Assembly: GCA_020638635.1 (NCBI GenBank)
Contig: JACKIE010000002.1
Location: 248,001-312,000, forward strand
Direction: 5' to 3'
DNA length: 64,000 nt
Source of the DNA: Planctomycetota bacterium
GTDB lineage: Bacteria; Planctomycetota; UBA8742; UBA2392
The notes beneath the pieces are model-generated. The model was not told the origin of the DNA. It saw nothing but the letters and a program-made list of their open reading frames with translations, and made no database searches. The translations under genes and the position numbers were made by a program. Shown here in pieces: positions 23,883 through 33,145 of the stretch. Position 1 is the first letter of the stretch. Every line of letters starts with the position of its first letter.

Positions 23883-25376
23883 ATGCTCAAACGTGTCCTG
23901 ATTGCCAACCGTGGCGAAATCGCGCTGCGGGTGATCCGCGCCTGCCGCAAACTCGGTGTGCACAGCATCGCCGTCTTTTCCGACGCCGACGCGCACCTGC
24001 CCTTCGTGCGCGAGGCCGACGAGGCCCACTACCTGGGCCCATCCGCCTCGGCCGACAGCTACCTGAACATCGCCCGCATCGTGCAACTCGCGCAGGAGCA
24101 CGAGGCCGATGGCATCCACCCCGGCTACGGCTTCCTGGCCGAAAACGCGCTGTTTGCCAAGGCCTGCGAAGACGCGGGTATCAAGTTCATCGGCCCATCC
24201 AGCGGCGCGATCGACCGTTTGGGCGACAAGCGGAACGCCAAGGAAGTGGCCGAAAAGGCCGGCGTGCCGGTGACGCCCTGGATCAAGTGCGCCGGCCAGG
24301 CGGATCCCGAGACCGTCAAGGCCGTGCAGCAGATCGGCTTCCCAGTCATGGTGAAGCCCGCCGCCGGCGGCGGCGGCAAAGGCATGCACCGCGCCGACAA
24401 CGCGGAAGACCTCAAGATGCTGCTGCCCAAGGCCGCGCGCGAGGCCAAGGCCAGCTTTGGCGATGATGCGCTGCTGGTAGAGAAGTTTCTGCCCGCGCCG
24501 AGGCACATCGAAGTGCAGATCGTGGCCGACGAGCACGGCAAGGTGCTGCACTTCTTCGAGCGCGAATGCAGCCTGCAGCGCCGCCACCAGAAGCTGCTGG
24601 AGGAAACCCCCAGCCCAAGCCTAACACCGCAGCAGCGCGCGAAGATCTGCGCCGACGCCGTGAAGATCGCGCAGACCGCCGGCTACACCAACGCGGGCAC
24701 CTGCGAGTTCCTGTACGACGAGCAGGCGGGAAGCTGGTACTTCTGCGAGGTCAACACCCGCCTGCAGGTGGAGCACCCTGTGACGGAGCAAGTTACCGGC
24801 GTGGACCTGGTCGAGCTGCAGTTGCGCGTGGCCTCGGGCGAGAAGCTGGAACTGGCGCAGGAGCAGATCAAGCAGAACGGCCACGCCATCGAGCTGCGCA
24901 TCAACAGCGAGGACCCGTTCTTCGAGTTCATGCCCAGCCTCGGCTACATCGAGGCCTTCGAGCCGCCCGAGGGCGAGGGCATCCGCGTCGACGCCGGCTA
25001 CCACACCGGTGACTCGGTCACCCAGTTCTACGACAGCTTGATCGCCAAGCTGATCGTGCACTCAACGGACCGCAAGGCGGCGATCGAGCTCGCGCTACAG
25101 GCCCTGGCACGCTTCACCGTGGTGGGTGTATCGACCACCATCCCCTTTCACGCCAACCTGCTTCAGCACCCGGACGTGGTGAAGGGCGCCTTCAACATTC
25201 ACTGGGTAGAGAAGCACATGCTGGAGCTGGTTCAGCGCGGGCGCGGCCAGGAAGCGGCCGTGCTGGCGGCGCTGATGGAGTACCGCCACCTGCAGAAGGT
25301 GCGCGCCGCGCAGGGCAAGGCCGGCGAAATCGCCTTCGACCCCTGGAGTTCCAGCAGCCTGCCGAGGTTGAAATAG
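23883..25376 (+). CDS. pccA: Biotin carboxylase subunit of acyl-CoA carboxylase
   Basis: A 497-residue biotin carboxylase. RVLIANRGEIALRVIRACRKLG opens the protein (abbreviated here), followed by HPGYGFLAENALFA, the Gly-rich ATP loop KPAAGGGGKGMH, the FFERECSLQRRHQK catalytic stretch and EVNTRLQVEHPVTE. It carboxylates biotin on a separate carrier using ATP and bicarbonate. The usual carrier domain is missing from its C-terminus but encoded 2 bases downstream, so this is a split PCC alpha. A second biotin carboxylase gene at 46902 pairs with accB; this copy probably serves PccB. The ATG at 23883 begins the conserved motif. Confidence 0.93.
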   Translation: MLKRVLIANRGEIALRVIRACRKLGVHSIAVFSDADAHLPFVREADEAHYLGPSASADSYLNIARIVQLAQEHEADGIHPGYGFLAENALFAKACEDAGIKFIGPSSGAIDRLGDKRNAKEVAEKAGVPVTPWIKCAGQADPETVKAVQQIGFPVMVKPAAGGGGKGMHRADNAEDLKMLLPKAAREAKASFGDDALLVEKFLPAPRHIEVQIVADEHGKVLHFFERECSLQRRHQKLLEETPSPSLTPQQRAKICADAVKIAQTAGYTNAGTCEFLYDEQAGSWYFCEVNTRLQVEHPVTEQVTGVDLVELQLRVASGEKLELAQEQIKQNGHAIELRINSEDPFFEFMPSLGYIEAFEPPEGEGIRVDAGYHTGDSVTQFYDSLIAKLIVHSTDRKAAIELALQALARFTVVGVSTTIPFHANLLQHPDVVKGAFNIHWVEKHMLELVQRGRGQEAAVLAALMEYRHLQKVRAAQGKAGEIAFDPWSSSSLPRLK

Positions 25377-25378
25377 CC

Positions 25379-25903
25379 ATGGCCATGGACTACGAGATCG
25401 AGATCGACGGCGTGAAGCACCAGGTGCGCGTGTTTGAGCGCGAAGGCCAGCTGTTCGTCACGCACGCCGGCGGCACCTTTCCCGTGCGCGTCAGCACGCC
25501 CCTGCGCAGCAAGGTGCAGGTTGCGCAGCTGAACGGCGACTTAACGCGCTTCGGCTACCACCGCGGCAAAGAAGGCACCGACATCGTGCTCGGCGGCGTG
25601 GTCTACACGGCCGAGGTGCGCGAGCTGGAGCACGTGCGGCTGGCCAACGTGGCGCGGCGCAAGGGTGCCGGCGGGGCGGTGGACGTCAAGGCACCCATGC
25701 CGGGCATGGTGGTAGCGATCCAGGTGAAGGAAGGCGAGATGGTGAAGAAGAACCAGAGCCTGCTGAGCCTGCACGCCATGAAGCTGGAGAACGACATCCG
25801 CGCGCCCCGCGAGGGCGTGGTGAAGCAGATCGCGGTGAAGCCCAACGACGTGCTCGAAAAGGGCGCTCTGATGATCAAACTAGCGCCGCCGGAGGGCGCA
25901 TGA
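25379..25903 (+). CDS. Biotin carboxyl carrier protein of the acyl-CoA carboxylase
   Basis: A 174-residue protein with an N-terminal domain (DYEIEIDGVKHQVRVFEREG) like that found between BC and BCCP parts of PCC alpha. Its C-terminal biotinyl domain has KAPMPGMVVAIQVKEGEMVKK, then HAMKLEN with Lys135 as the biotin site. The usual EAMKM is changed to HAMKL, but the Met-Lys is kept. It starts 2 bases after the biotin carboxylase stop. Its own stop overlaps the next start (ATGA, 25900-25903). Confidence 0.9.
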   Translation: MAMDYEIEIDGVKHQVRVFEREGQLFVTHAGGTFPVRVSTPLRSKVQVAQLNGDLTRFGYHRGKEGTDIVLGGVVYTAEVRELEHVRLANVARRKGAGGAVDVKAPMPGMVVAIQVKEGEMVKKNQSLLSLHAMKLENDIRAPREGVVKQIAVKPNDVLEKGALMIKLAPPEGA

Positions 25904-26274
25904 GTCAGCCGAAGCTCAACTCGATGGTCTTCTGCATCAAGGCCGTCCATACCGAGCCCTGGTGGAATCTGATCGGTGTTTTTGACACCTGCCTCGCGAA
26001 TGATGCTGGCGAAGCCGAGTTCGACGTATTCATCAAACTCGGCGATATGCCATCCGATCACGACTCGACCATCACGCTCAGCTTCGTCGATCCTTCGAAT
26101 CTGGACGTGTTGGGCGAATTTTCAGCGCTCATACGCGGCGGCTCTGACCGGGTCGCGGAGCGTGTTGTCCCGGTAACCATGGTGTTTCCACGTGAAGGGG
26201 ACTATCATGTAGAGGTTCACGTCGGTGCATCACTCATCGACGTGCTGGTGCTGAGGGTGTACGTGACCGGATGA
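25900..26274 (+). CDS. Conserved-type hypothetical protein (124 aa), DUF6941-like
   Basis: A small beta-rich protein: MVFCIKAVHTEPWWNLIGVFDTCL, then ITLSFVDPSN, and VFPREGDYHVEVHVGASL at the end. The overall pattern (an opening strand with a hydrophobic sensor-like segment, a middle oxidoreductase-unlike body and a GDYHVEV strand) is reminiscent of DUF6941, but the match is by eye. It overlaps the biotin carrier stop and the next start by ATGA, so it belongs to the operon. No function is known. Confidence 0.75.
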   Translation: MSQPKLNSMVFCIKAVHTEPWWNLIGVFDTCLANDAGEAEFDVFIKLGDMPSDHDSTITLSFVDPSNLDVLGEFSALIRGGSDRVAERVVPVTMVFPREGDYHVEVHVGASLIDVLVLRVYVTG

Positions 26275-26513
26275 AAAACGTCAGCAAATCACCTTTTGAT
26301 CCGCGCCGCGGTAAGCAGGGCTTCTACGTAATTCGGGAGCGGGGCAAGTCCGTGGTCGTGTTGGTTGATGATCCTCCCCCGCGTAAAGGCGGCAAGGCGG
26401 CCACACCCGAGGAAATCGCTGCAATGCATGCGCGCCGGAAGGCCCACTTGGACGAGTACCTGGCGCAAAAGGAAGCGAAACGCAAGGCCAACCAGTCCCG
26501 CCGTTCCGCCTGA
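26271..26513 (+). CDS. Small basic hypothetical protein (80 aa)
   Basis: It starts in the ATGA overlap with the preceding stop. Residues 5-35 (SKSPFDPRRGKQGFYVIRERGKSVVVLVDD) suggest a small beta hairpin. Residues 45-80 form a charged helix (PEEIAAMHARRKAHLDEYLAQ, then Lys/Arg-rich). No family is recognised. Tight coupling suggests it is translated together with its neighbour at 25900. Confidence 0.65.
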   Translation: MKNVSKSPFDPRRGKQGFYVIRERGKSVVVLVDDPPPRKGGKAATPEEIAAMHARRKAHLDEYLAQKEAKRKANQSRRSA

Positions 26514-26558
26514 CATAACCGCTTCATTCTGTCCGCACGGGCGCTAGACTCGCCCGCC

Positions 26559-28226
26559 ATGGGCAACCTTCAACAAGACTACATCCGCTGGCTTGAGCAG
26601 ACCCGCGCGCCCTACACCGCTAAAGCGCCGGAGCGCCGCGCGAAGTTCGAGACCTCCAGCGCCTGCGAATTCCCGCCGCTGGCTGTGCCGGCTGAGGGGC
26701 AGCTTTCACCTGACGGCGAGGCCGCCTACCGGTCCAGGCTGGGCTTCCCGGGCGAATACCCTTTCACCCGCGGCGTCTACCCCAGCATGTACCGCGGCCG
26801 TTTCTGGACTATGCGCCAGTACGCCGGCTTCGCCAGCGCCGAGGAATCCAACCGCCGCTATCGCTTCCTGCTGGAGCAAGGCGTCACCGGCCTCAGCATC
26901 GCCTTCGATCTGCCCACCCAGATCGGCTACGACAGCGATTCGCCCATGGCCGAGGGCGAGGTCGGCAAGGTCGGCGTACCGGTCTGCAGCAGCGCCGACA
27001 TGGACGTGCTGCTGGATGGCATCCCGCTGGAGCGGGTCAGCACCAGCATGACCATCAATTCCAGCGCCGCCTGCCTGCTGGCCTTCTACCTGATACAGGC
27101 CGACAAGCAGGGCGTCGCATGGAATCAGCTTCGCGGCACGCTGCAGAACGACCTGCTGAAAGAGTTCGTTGCGCGCGGCACCTACATCTACCCGCCGCGG
27201 CCCAGCCTGCGCATTACCACGGATATCATCGAGTTCTGCGCCAACGAGGTGCCCAACTTCAACGCCATCAGCATCAGTGGCTACCACATCCGCGAGGCCG
27301 GCAGCACGGCCGCGCAGGAGATCGCCTTCACGCTCAGCAACGGCCTGGAATACGTGAAACAGGCCGTCGCGCGCGGCCTTGACGTCAACCACTTCGGCAA
27401 GAACCTCAGCTTTTTCTTCAACGGGCACAACAACCTGTTTGAGGAAGTCGCCAAGTTCCGTGCCGCGCGGCGCCTGTGGGCGCGCCTGATGAAGCAGCGC
27501 TTCAACGCATCTGACGACAAGGCGTTGATGCTGCGCTTCCACACCCAGACGGCCGGCAGCACGCTGACGGCCCAGCAGCCCGAGAACAACATCGTGCGCA
27601 CGGCCATGCAGGCGCTAGCCGCGGTGCTGGGTGGCACGCAGAGCCTGCACACCAACAGCTTCGACGAAGCGCTGGCTCTGCCCACGGAAAAGAGCGTCGA
27701 GATCGCCCTTCGTACCCAGCAGATTCTGGCCTACGAAAGCGGCGTGGCCGACACGCCCGACCCCCTGGCCGGCGCCTGGCTGGTCGAGCAGCTGACCGAT
27801 GAGTTGGAGCAGAAGGCCGAAGCGTTGATCGAGCAGATCGACAAGAAGGGCGGCGCCGTGGGCGCCATCGAGCAGAAATTCATGCAGGGAGAAATCGCCC
27901 GCGCGGCCCTGCAGTACCAGCGCGCCGTGGAGAAGGGCGAGGCCGTGGTGGTGGGGGTGAATCGCTTCCAGAGCACAACCGAGGCCGAGCCGCAGTTGCT
28001 GAAGATCGACGCCGGGGCGGCGCGGAATCAGCTCAAGCGCCTGGCAGAGTTCCGCGCCGGCCGCGACGACAAGGCCGTGGACAAACGCCTGCGCGCCCTG
28101 CAGGAGGCGGCGAAAGGTGACGCCAATCTCGTGCCGAAAATTATCGACGCCCTGCGTGCCAAGGCGACACTCGGCGAAGTTTGCGATACCATGCGCGGCG
28201 TCTTCGGCGAATACCGGGAAACTTGA
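26559..28226 (+). CDS. Methylmalonyl-CoA mutase, large (catalytic) subunit without B12 domain
   Basis: The 555-residue protein is the TIM-barrel part of acyl-CoA mutases. It has RQYAGFASAEESNRRYRFLLEQG, FDLPTQIGYDSDSP, SMTINSSAACLLAFY, FNAISISGYHIREAGS, FHTQTAGSTLTAQQPENN and GGTQSLHTNSFDEALALPTE. It isomerises methylmalonyl-CoA and succinyl-CoA with adenosylcobalamin. The separate-subunit length and the PTQIGYDSD wording match archaeal-type mutases whose B12-binding subunit is a different gene. That subunit, with its DxHxxG motif, is not in the window. Isobutyryl- or ethylmalonyl-CoA mutase activity is possible, but PCC and epimerase genes favour methylmalonyl-CoA. Confidence 0.93.
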   Translation: MGNLQQDYIRWLEQTRAPYTAKAPERRAKFETSSACEFPPLAVPAEGQLSPDGEAAYRSRLGFPGEYPFTRGVYPSMYRGRFWTMRQYAGFASAEESNRRYRFLLEQGVTGLSIAFDLPTQIGYDSDSPMAEGEVGKVGVPVCSSADMDVLLDGIPLERVSTSMTINSSAACLLAFYLIQADKQGVAWNQLRGTLQNDLLKEFVARGTYIYPPRPSLRITTDIIEFCANEVPNFNAISISGYHIREAGSTAAQEIAFTLSNGLEYVKQAVARGLDVNHFGKNLSFFFNGHNNLFEEVAKFRAARRLWARLMKQRFNASDDKALMLRFHTQTAGSTLTAQQPENNIVRTAMQALAAVLGGTQSLHTNSFDEALALPTEKSVEIALRTQQILAYESGVADTPDPLAGAWLVEQLTDELEQKAEALIEQIDKKGGAVGAIEQKFMQGEIARAALQYQRAVEKGEAVVVGVNRFQSTTEAEPQLLKIDAGAARNQLKRLAEFRAGRDDKAVDKRLRALQEAAKGDANLVPKIIDALRAKATLGEVCDTMRGVFGEYRET

Positions 28227-28244
28227 ACAACACCAGGAACGGGC

Positions 28245-28799
28245 ATGGCATCGAGCAAAACGGGCAAGCAGCGCAAGACGGGAAAAATCAAAGAGGCGGT
28301 GCCTTCGCGGCCGACGGTGTCGCTTGATTCGACGCTGAAGGAACGCAAGGCGCTGATCGAGACCTGCTCGCAGATCGGCGCGCTGATCATCGGCCAGCGC
28401 CACGACCGCATGAACCAGGCCGTTGAGATTCTGCAGAAACAGGCCAGCAGCCTGCTGCTGAAGCAGCACCTGGACGTGTGGCTGCCGCGCTTCGAAGAGC
28501 ACTACAAGGCACTGGAGGACGTTGTCGGCAAAGACCTCAAGCTCGACGGCGGAAACCTGGTCAACGACCTGAAGAAGAAAATCAACGACGCCGGCTTCAG
28601 CTCAATCCGCGATTTCGTGATCAAACGCGTGCTGCCCACCGTCAGCTACCACGGCCTGCTGCTGTTCCTGAACAACCAGGGCGGCGTGGCGCTGCCGCAG
28701 CAAGTGCGTGAAGAGGTGGTGCAGCGCATGAACGGCATCAACAAAGTGCTGGGCGGCGCCTGCGCGGCCATGGTGTTGCAGGATTCAATGGGCATCTGA
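28245..28799 (+). CDS. Hypothetical helical protein (184 aa) between mutase and epimerase
   Basis: The protein has a Lys-rich N-terminus (about 1-25), then mostly helix: KERKALIETCSQIGALIIGQ, RMNQAVEILQKQASSLLLKQH, FEEHYKALEDVVGKDLKL and a Gly-poor C-terminal half with VSYHGLLLFLNNQGGVALPQQ. It has no B12-binding DxHxxG motif and no GTPase P-loop, so it is neither the mutase small subunit nor a MeaB-type chaperone. It lies 18 bases after the mutase and 15 before the epimerase, so it is in the operon. Its role is unknown. Confidence 0.8.
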   Translation: MASSKTGKQRKTGKIKEAVPSRPTVSLDSTLKERKALIETCSQIGALIIGQRHDRMNQAVEILQKQASSLLLKQHLDVWLPRFEEHYKALEDVVGKDLKLDGGNLVNDLKKKINDAGFSSIRDFVIKRVLPTVSYHGLLLFLNNQGGVALPQQVREEVVQRMNGINKVLGGACAAMVLQDSMGI

Positions 28800-28814
28800 C
28801 GGCGTTAGACCGGC

Positions 28815-29219
28815 ATGGAACTGGACCACATCGGCATCGCGGTACAAAGCATCGAGCAAGCCCGCGGCTTCTATGAAGCCGGCCTGGGGCTGAGGGCCGA
28901 GCCGCAGATCGAGGAAGTGGCCGGCGAAAAAGTCCGGGTGCTGAAGCTGATTGTGCCACCGGGCACGCACATCGAGCTGATCGAGTCCACCAACTCCGAC
29001 TCCGCAATCGCCAAGTACATCGAGAAGCGCGGTCCCGGCCTGCACCACCTCTGTTACGCGGTGGATGACATCGAGTCCGCCACAAGACGCATGATTGAAC
29101 AGGGTTATCAGCCGATCTGGGAGTCGGCACGCCAGGGGGCGGGGGGCTGCCTGGTCAACTTCTTCCACCCGAAGCAGACCCATGGGGTCTTGACAGAGCT
29201 CTCCCAGCGGCCAAATTAG
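28815..29219 (+). CDS. mce: Methylmalonyl-CoA epimerase
   Basis: A 134-residue VOC-fold protein. DHIGIAVQSIEQARGFYEAGLG at the start, IELIEST with the metal Glu, and GLHHLCYAVDDIESA with the metal His match methylmalonyl-CoA epimerase. It interconverts the (R) and (S) epimers so that the PCC product can enter the mutase. It completes the module that begins with pccB. Confidence 0.93.
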   Translation: MELDHIGIAVQSIEQARGFYEAGLGLRAEPQIEEVAGEKVRVLKLIVPPGTHIELIESTNSDSAIAKYIEKRGPGLHHLCYAVDDIESATRRMIEQGYQPIWESARQGAGGCLVNFFHPKQTHGVLTELSQRPN

Positions 29220-29363
29220 CGCCTTGAATGCTTGAGGAGTGATGCTTGCAGCGCCCGAAGGGGGGCGCTAAACTCCCGCCCCGTTGCGCCGCCGGGGGGC
29301 GCATCGGTTGTTAAGGAAGTGCCTGCCGGTAGCCTGTACCGGCGTTTGGGAAAGGAAAAAAGC

Positions 29364-29618
29364 GTGCCCACACGGGAAGAAATCGAAGAATCGGTAAAGC
29401 AGATTGTCTGCGACCAGATGGGCGTAAGCCGCGACAAAGTCACTCTCGAGACATCATTCGTGAATGACCTCGGCGCAGACAGCCTCGACACTGTCGAGCT
29501 GGTGATGGAGTTCGAAGACGAGTTCGAACTGAACATCCCGGACGAAGACGCCGAGAAGATCCAGACCGTGGGTGACGCGGTCAAGTACATCGAGGACAAG
29601 ACCGCCAGCAAGGCGTAA
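29364..29618 (+). CDS. acpP: Acyl carrier protein
   Basis: An 84-residue acidic protein. Ser40 in the DLGADSLDTVELVM helix is the phosphopantetheine attachment site, and the IPDEDAEKIQTVGDAVKYIE ending is typical. It carries growing acyl chains for the Fab enzymes. The GTG at 29364 has AAAGGA 7 bases upstream; the open frame further upstream (from 29232) is not ACP-like. fabF follows. Confidence 0.96.
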   Translation: MPTREEIEESVKQIVCDQMGVSRDKVTLETSFVNDLGADSLDTVELVMEFEDEFELNIPDEDAEKIQTVGDAVKYIEDKTASKA

Positions 29619-29732
29619 GCGGCTCTTTCGCATCCGGGCAAGCGGCGACGCGCCTGTACTGCTGGGCGCTGGCTGCTTGCCCGAGCCGTTTCTAGTGGCT
29701 GCAGGGGCGCAGCCCGAACACAGGATATGCCA

Positions 29733-30989
29733 ATGTCTCAGACTCAACGGCGACGTGTCGTGATCACCGGCCTGGGCGTGCTAAGCCCCATCGGCAACGA
29801 TGTGCCAACATTCTGGGACGCCGCCCTGCGCGGCGCCAACGGCATTGAAACTCAGCAGGAATACGTAGACGCCGGTCTGACTACGACCATGGCCGGTCGC
29901 CTGAAGGGGTTTGACGCCGAGGCCTTGCTCGGTGACCGCAAGTATGTCCGTCAGACCGACCCGTTTGTGCACTTCGCCGTGATCGCTTCACAACAGGCGT
30001 TGGATGACAGCAAGCTTGACCGCAACAAGGTGGACATGACCCGCGTCGGTGCCATCATCGGCTCCGGCATCGGTGGTCTCGAAGAAATCATGGACGGCAA
30101 CCGCACGCTCATCGAGCGCGGGCCGCGCCGTATCAACCCGTTCTTCATTCCCAAGCTGATGCTGAATGCAGCCAGCGGCAACGTGGCGATCAGATTCGGC
30201 CTGAAGGGCCCCAACTTCGCTACCGCCAGTGCCTGCGCCTCGGCCAACCACGCGCTTGGCATGGCCCTGAGAACCATCCAGTACGGCGACGCGGACGTCA
30301 TCCTGTCCGGCGGCGCCGAGGCCGCGTGCACGGTGCTGGGTCTGGCAGGCTTCTGTGCGGCCCGCGCCATGAGCACCCGCAACGATGATCCGGCCCACGC
30401 CAGCCGCCCTTTCGACAAGGAACGTGACGGATTCGTGATGGGCGAGGGCGCCGGTGTGCTTGTGTTTGAGGAACTGGAACATGCGAAGGCGCGCGGCGCG
30501 CATATCTACTGCGAAGTCGCCGGCTTCGGCCAGACAGACGACGCCTTCCACATGACGTCGCCCTCCGAGGACGGCGAAGGAGCCATGCGCAGCATGCTGC
30601 TGGCCGTCAAGGATTCCGGCGCAACGCCCGAAGACGTCACCTACATCAACGCCCACGGCACAAGCACCGAGTACAACGACCGCACGGAAACCCTTGCCGT
30701 AAAGAAGGCCTTTGGCGACCACGCCCGCAAGCTGATGATCAGCAGCACCAAGAGCATGGTTGGACACTTGCTGGGCGCTAGCGGGGCCGTGGAACTGGTG
30801 GCTACCGCAATGGCCATCAAGAACGGCATGGTGCCGCCGACTCGAAACCTGACGGTGCCCGACCCGGACTGCGACCTTGACTACGTGCCCCACGAAGGGC
30901 GCAGCGCCGACATCAACGTAGCACTCTCCAACAGCTTCGGCTTCGGCGGACACAATGCCACCGTGGCCTTGCGCAAGTTCAAGGACTAA
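29733..30989 (+). CDS. fabF: 3-oxoacyl-ACP synthase II
   Basis: A 418-residue KASII with the nucleophile Cys168 in ATASACASANHALG, the His in INAHGTSTEYND, the second His in SMVGHLLGASGAVE, and NSFGFGGHNAT at the end. It elongates acyl-ACP with malonyl-ACP. The ATG at 29733 has AGGA 7 bases upstream; ATG 29727 overlaps the ribosome site itself. It closes the acpP-fabF part of the cluster and is followed by a strong terminator. Confidence 0.96.
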   Translation: MSQTQRRRVVITGLGVLSPIGNDVPTFWDAALRGANGIETQQEYVDAGLTTTMAGRLKGFDAEALLGDRKYVRQTDPFVHFAVIASQQALDDSKLDRNKVDMTRVGAIIGSGIGGLEEIMDGNRTLIERGPRRINPFFIPKLMLNAASGNVAIRFGLKGPNFATASACASANHALGMALRTIQYGDADVILSGGAEAACTVLGLAGFCAARAMSTRNDDPAHASRPFDKERDGFVMGEGAGVLVFEELEHAKARGAHIYCEVAGFGQTDDAFHMTSPSEDGEGAMRSMLLAVKDSGATPEDVTYINAHGTSTEYNDRTETLAVKKAFGDHARKLMISSTKSMVGHLLGASGAVELVATAMAIKNGMVPPTRNLTVPDPDCDLDYVPHEGRSADINVALSNSFGFGGHNATVALRKFKD

Positions 30990-31008
30990 AGTGATCGAAT
31001 TGCTCGCG

Positions 31009-31041
31009 GACAGCCCCCTCAATGGGGGCTGTCCCTTTTTT
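31009..31041 (+). terminator. Intrinsic terminator of fabF
   Basis: A perfect 10-base stem GACAGCCCCC (31009-31018) with GGGGGCTGTC (31024-31033), a 5-base loop, then CCTTTTTT. Confidence 0.92.
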
Positions 31042-31075
31042 CTGAAAGACCCGTACAATCCAGCCGGAGGAATGC

Positions 31076-31539
31076 ATGAAACTTTGCGCGGCGTTACTGG
31101 CGGGACTGTTGTTGGCGGCGTGCGCCAGCGGGGACGACTACTTCCGCCTTGAGGAGTACGGCGAAGGCTGGAAGCTGGAAATCAAGGAAGAAGGTGAGAC
31201 GTTCCGCGCCAGCTGGGTCGAGGGCGAACACCGCAGCACCAAGCTGGTCGGATACCACGACGACCCGGGAAGCCAATACTACATCGTCAACACCCTTTAT
31301 TTGGAACTGGATGAGGACGGAAGCGTCATCAATGGACGTCTCAAGCGCGTGGTGCTGCCGGAGTTCGAGAAGCGTTCGTACTACGAGCGCAATGCCCAGT
31401 GGTTCCGCGTGCTGGAGGGAAACTGCCTGCTCGACAAGCAGTTGAACGGTACCGTGAGGGTGCGCTGTGAGGGCGGCTACGAATTCAACGCCAACGTAGA
31501 GCCGATCGAAAACCTGGAAGTCACCAGGCCGGAGAAGGA

Positions 31540-31543
<4 letters not shown>
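31076..31543 (+). CDS. Lipoprotein, unknown function (155 aa)
   Basis: Signal peptide MKLCAALLAGLLLAAC with lipobox Cys16; CGGAGGA lies upstream. The mature part is acidic and strand-rich (WKLEIKEEGETFRASWVEG, YYIVNTLYLELDEDG) and has a cysteine near the C-terminus on each side of a short loop (GNCLLDKQLNGTVRVRC), possibly a disulfide. The stop overlaps the dapF start (ATGA, 31540-31543). No family was recognised. Confidence 0.8.
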
Positions 31544-32402
<859 letters not shown>

Positions 32403-32406
<4 letters not shown>

Positions 32407-33143
32407 TGTGGATGGCGGTCAGCCTGGGGCGCATCGATGTAACCAGCGCGATCCTGTGGCTGCTGGCCTGGTTCGTGACCATCGGCCTGCATGAGGGCGG
32501 CCACGCCTGGGTGGCCTGGTGGCTGGGCGACGACACGGCCTACCTGCTGGGCAAGCGCAGCCTGAACCCGGTGCGCCACATCGACTTCAAGGACAACCGC
32601 TCGTTGATAGCCACGGTGGTGATCCCGGTAATCACCGTGTTCGTGATCGGCTGGCCCTTGGGCATTGCCTCTGTGCCGGTGAATCCTTCCAAGTTTCATC
32701 ACCCCTCGCGTGACATGGCGCTGACTTCAATAGCCGGGCCGGGCGGCAACCTGATTGGCGCCATCCTTGGCGCGCTGCTGCTCGCGGTTGCGGTGTTTCT
32801 GGCCGTGCAGACCAACGCCAGTCTGCAACTTCACCCATTTGAATTTGTGCGAGGTTCGTCCGCCGCGCTGGACCTGTTGTCTCACTTCGCGCTGCGAATG
32901 CTGATCCTCAACGTGATTCTTGGGGCGATCAACCTGGTGCCCATTCCCGGCGTGGACGGCGGTGAGGTCATGTACCACTTCCTGAATCCGCGCGGCCGGC
33001 ACATCTTCAACCAGTTGCGTCCTTATGGCATCCTGATTTTTGTGCTGATCGTGTGGTACGCGCTGCAGAAGCCGATCAACGCGTTGTTCATGTTCGCGGC
33101 CGTTGATGTACCTGGGTGGATCTTCAGCCTGTTCCGGGGGTAG
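32403..33143 (+). CDS. Site-2 protease family (M50) membrane metalloprotease
   Basis: A 246-residue polytopic protein with the zinc motif HEGGH (His30, Glu31, His34) in the first membrane segment and a third ligand Asp185 in NLVPIPGVDGGEV. This places it in the compact M50 group without a PDZ domain. Such proteases cut within membranes, often releasing regulators; the substrate is unknown. ATG 32403 overlaps the dapF stop; an in-frame GTG at 32394 is possible. scpA follows after 2 bases, as is common next to this protease type. Confidence 0.9.
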
Positions 33144-33145
33144 CC

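Noticed and set aside
28245..28799. B12-binding subunit of the mutase
   Set aside because: The DxHxxG, SxL and GG motifs of cobalamin-binding domains are absent.
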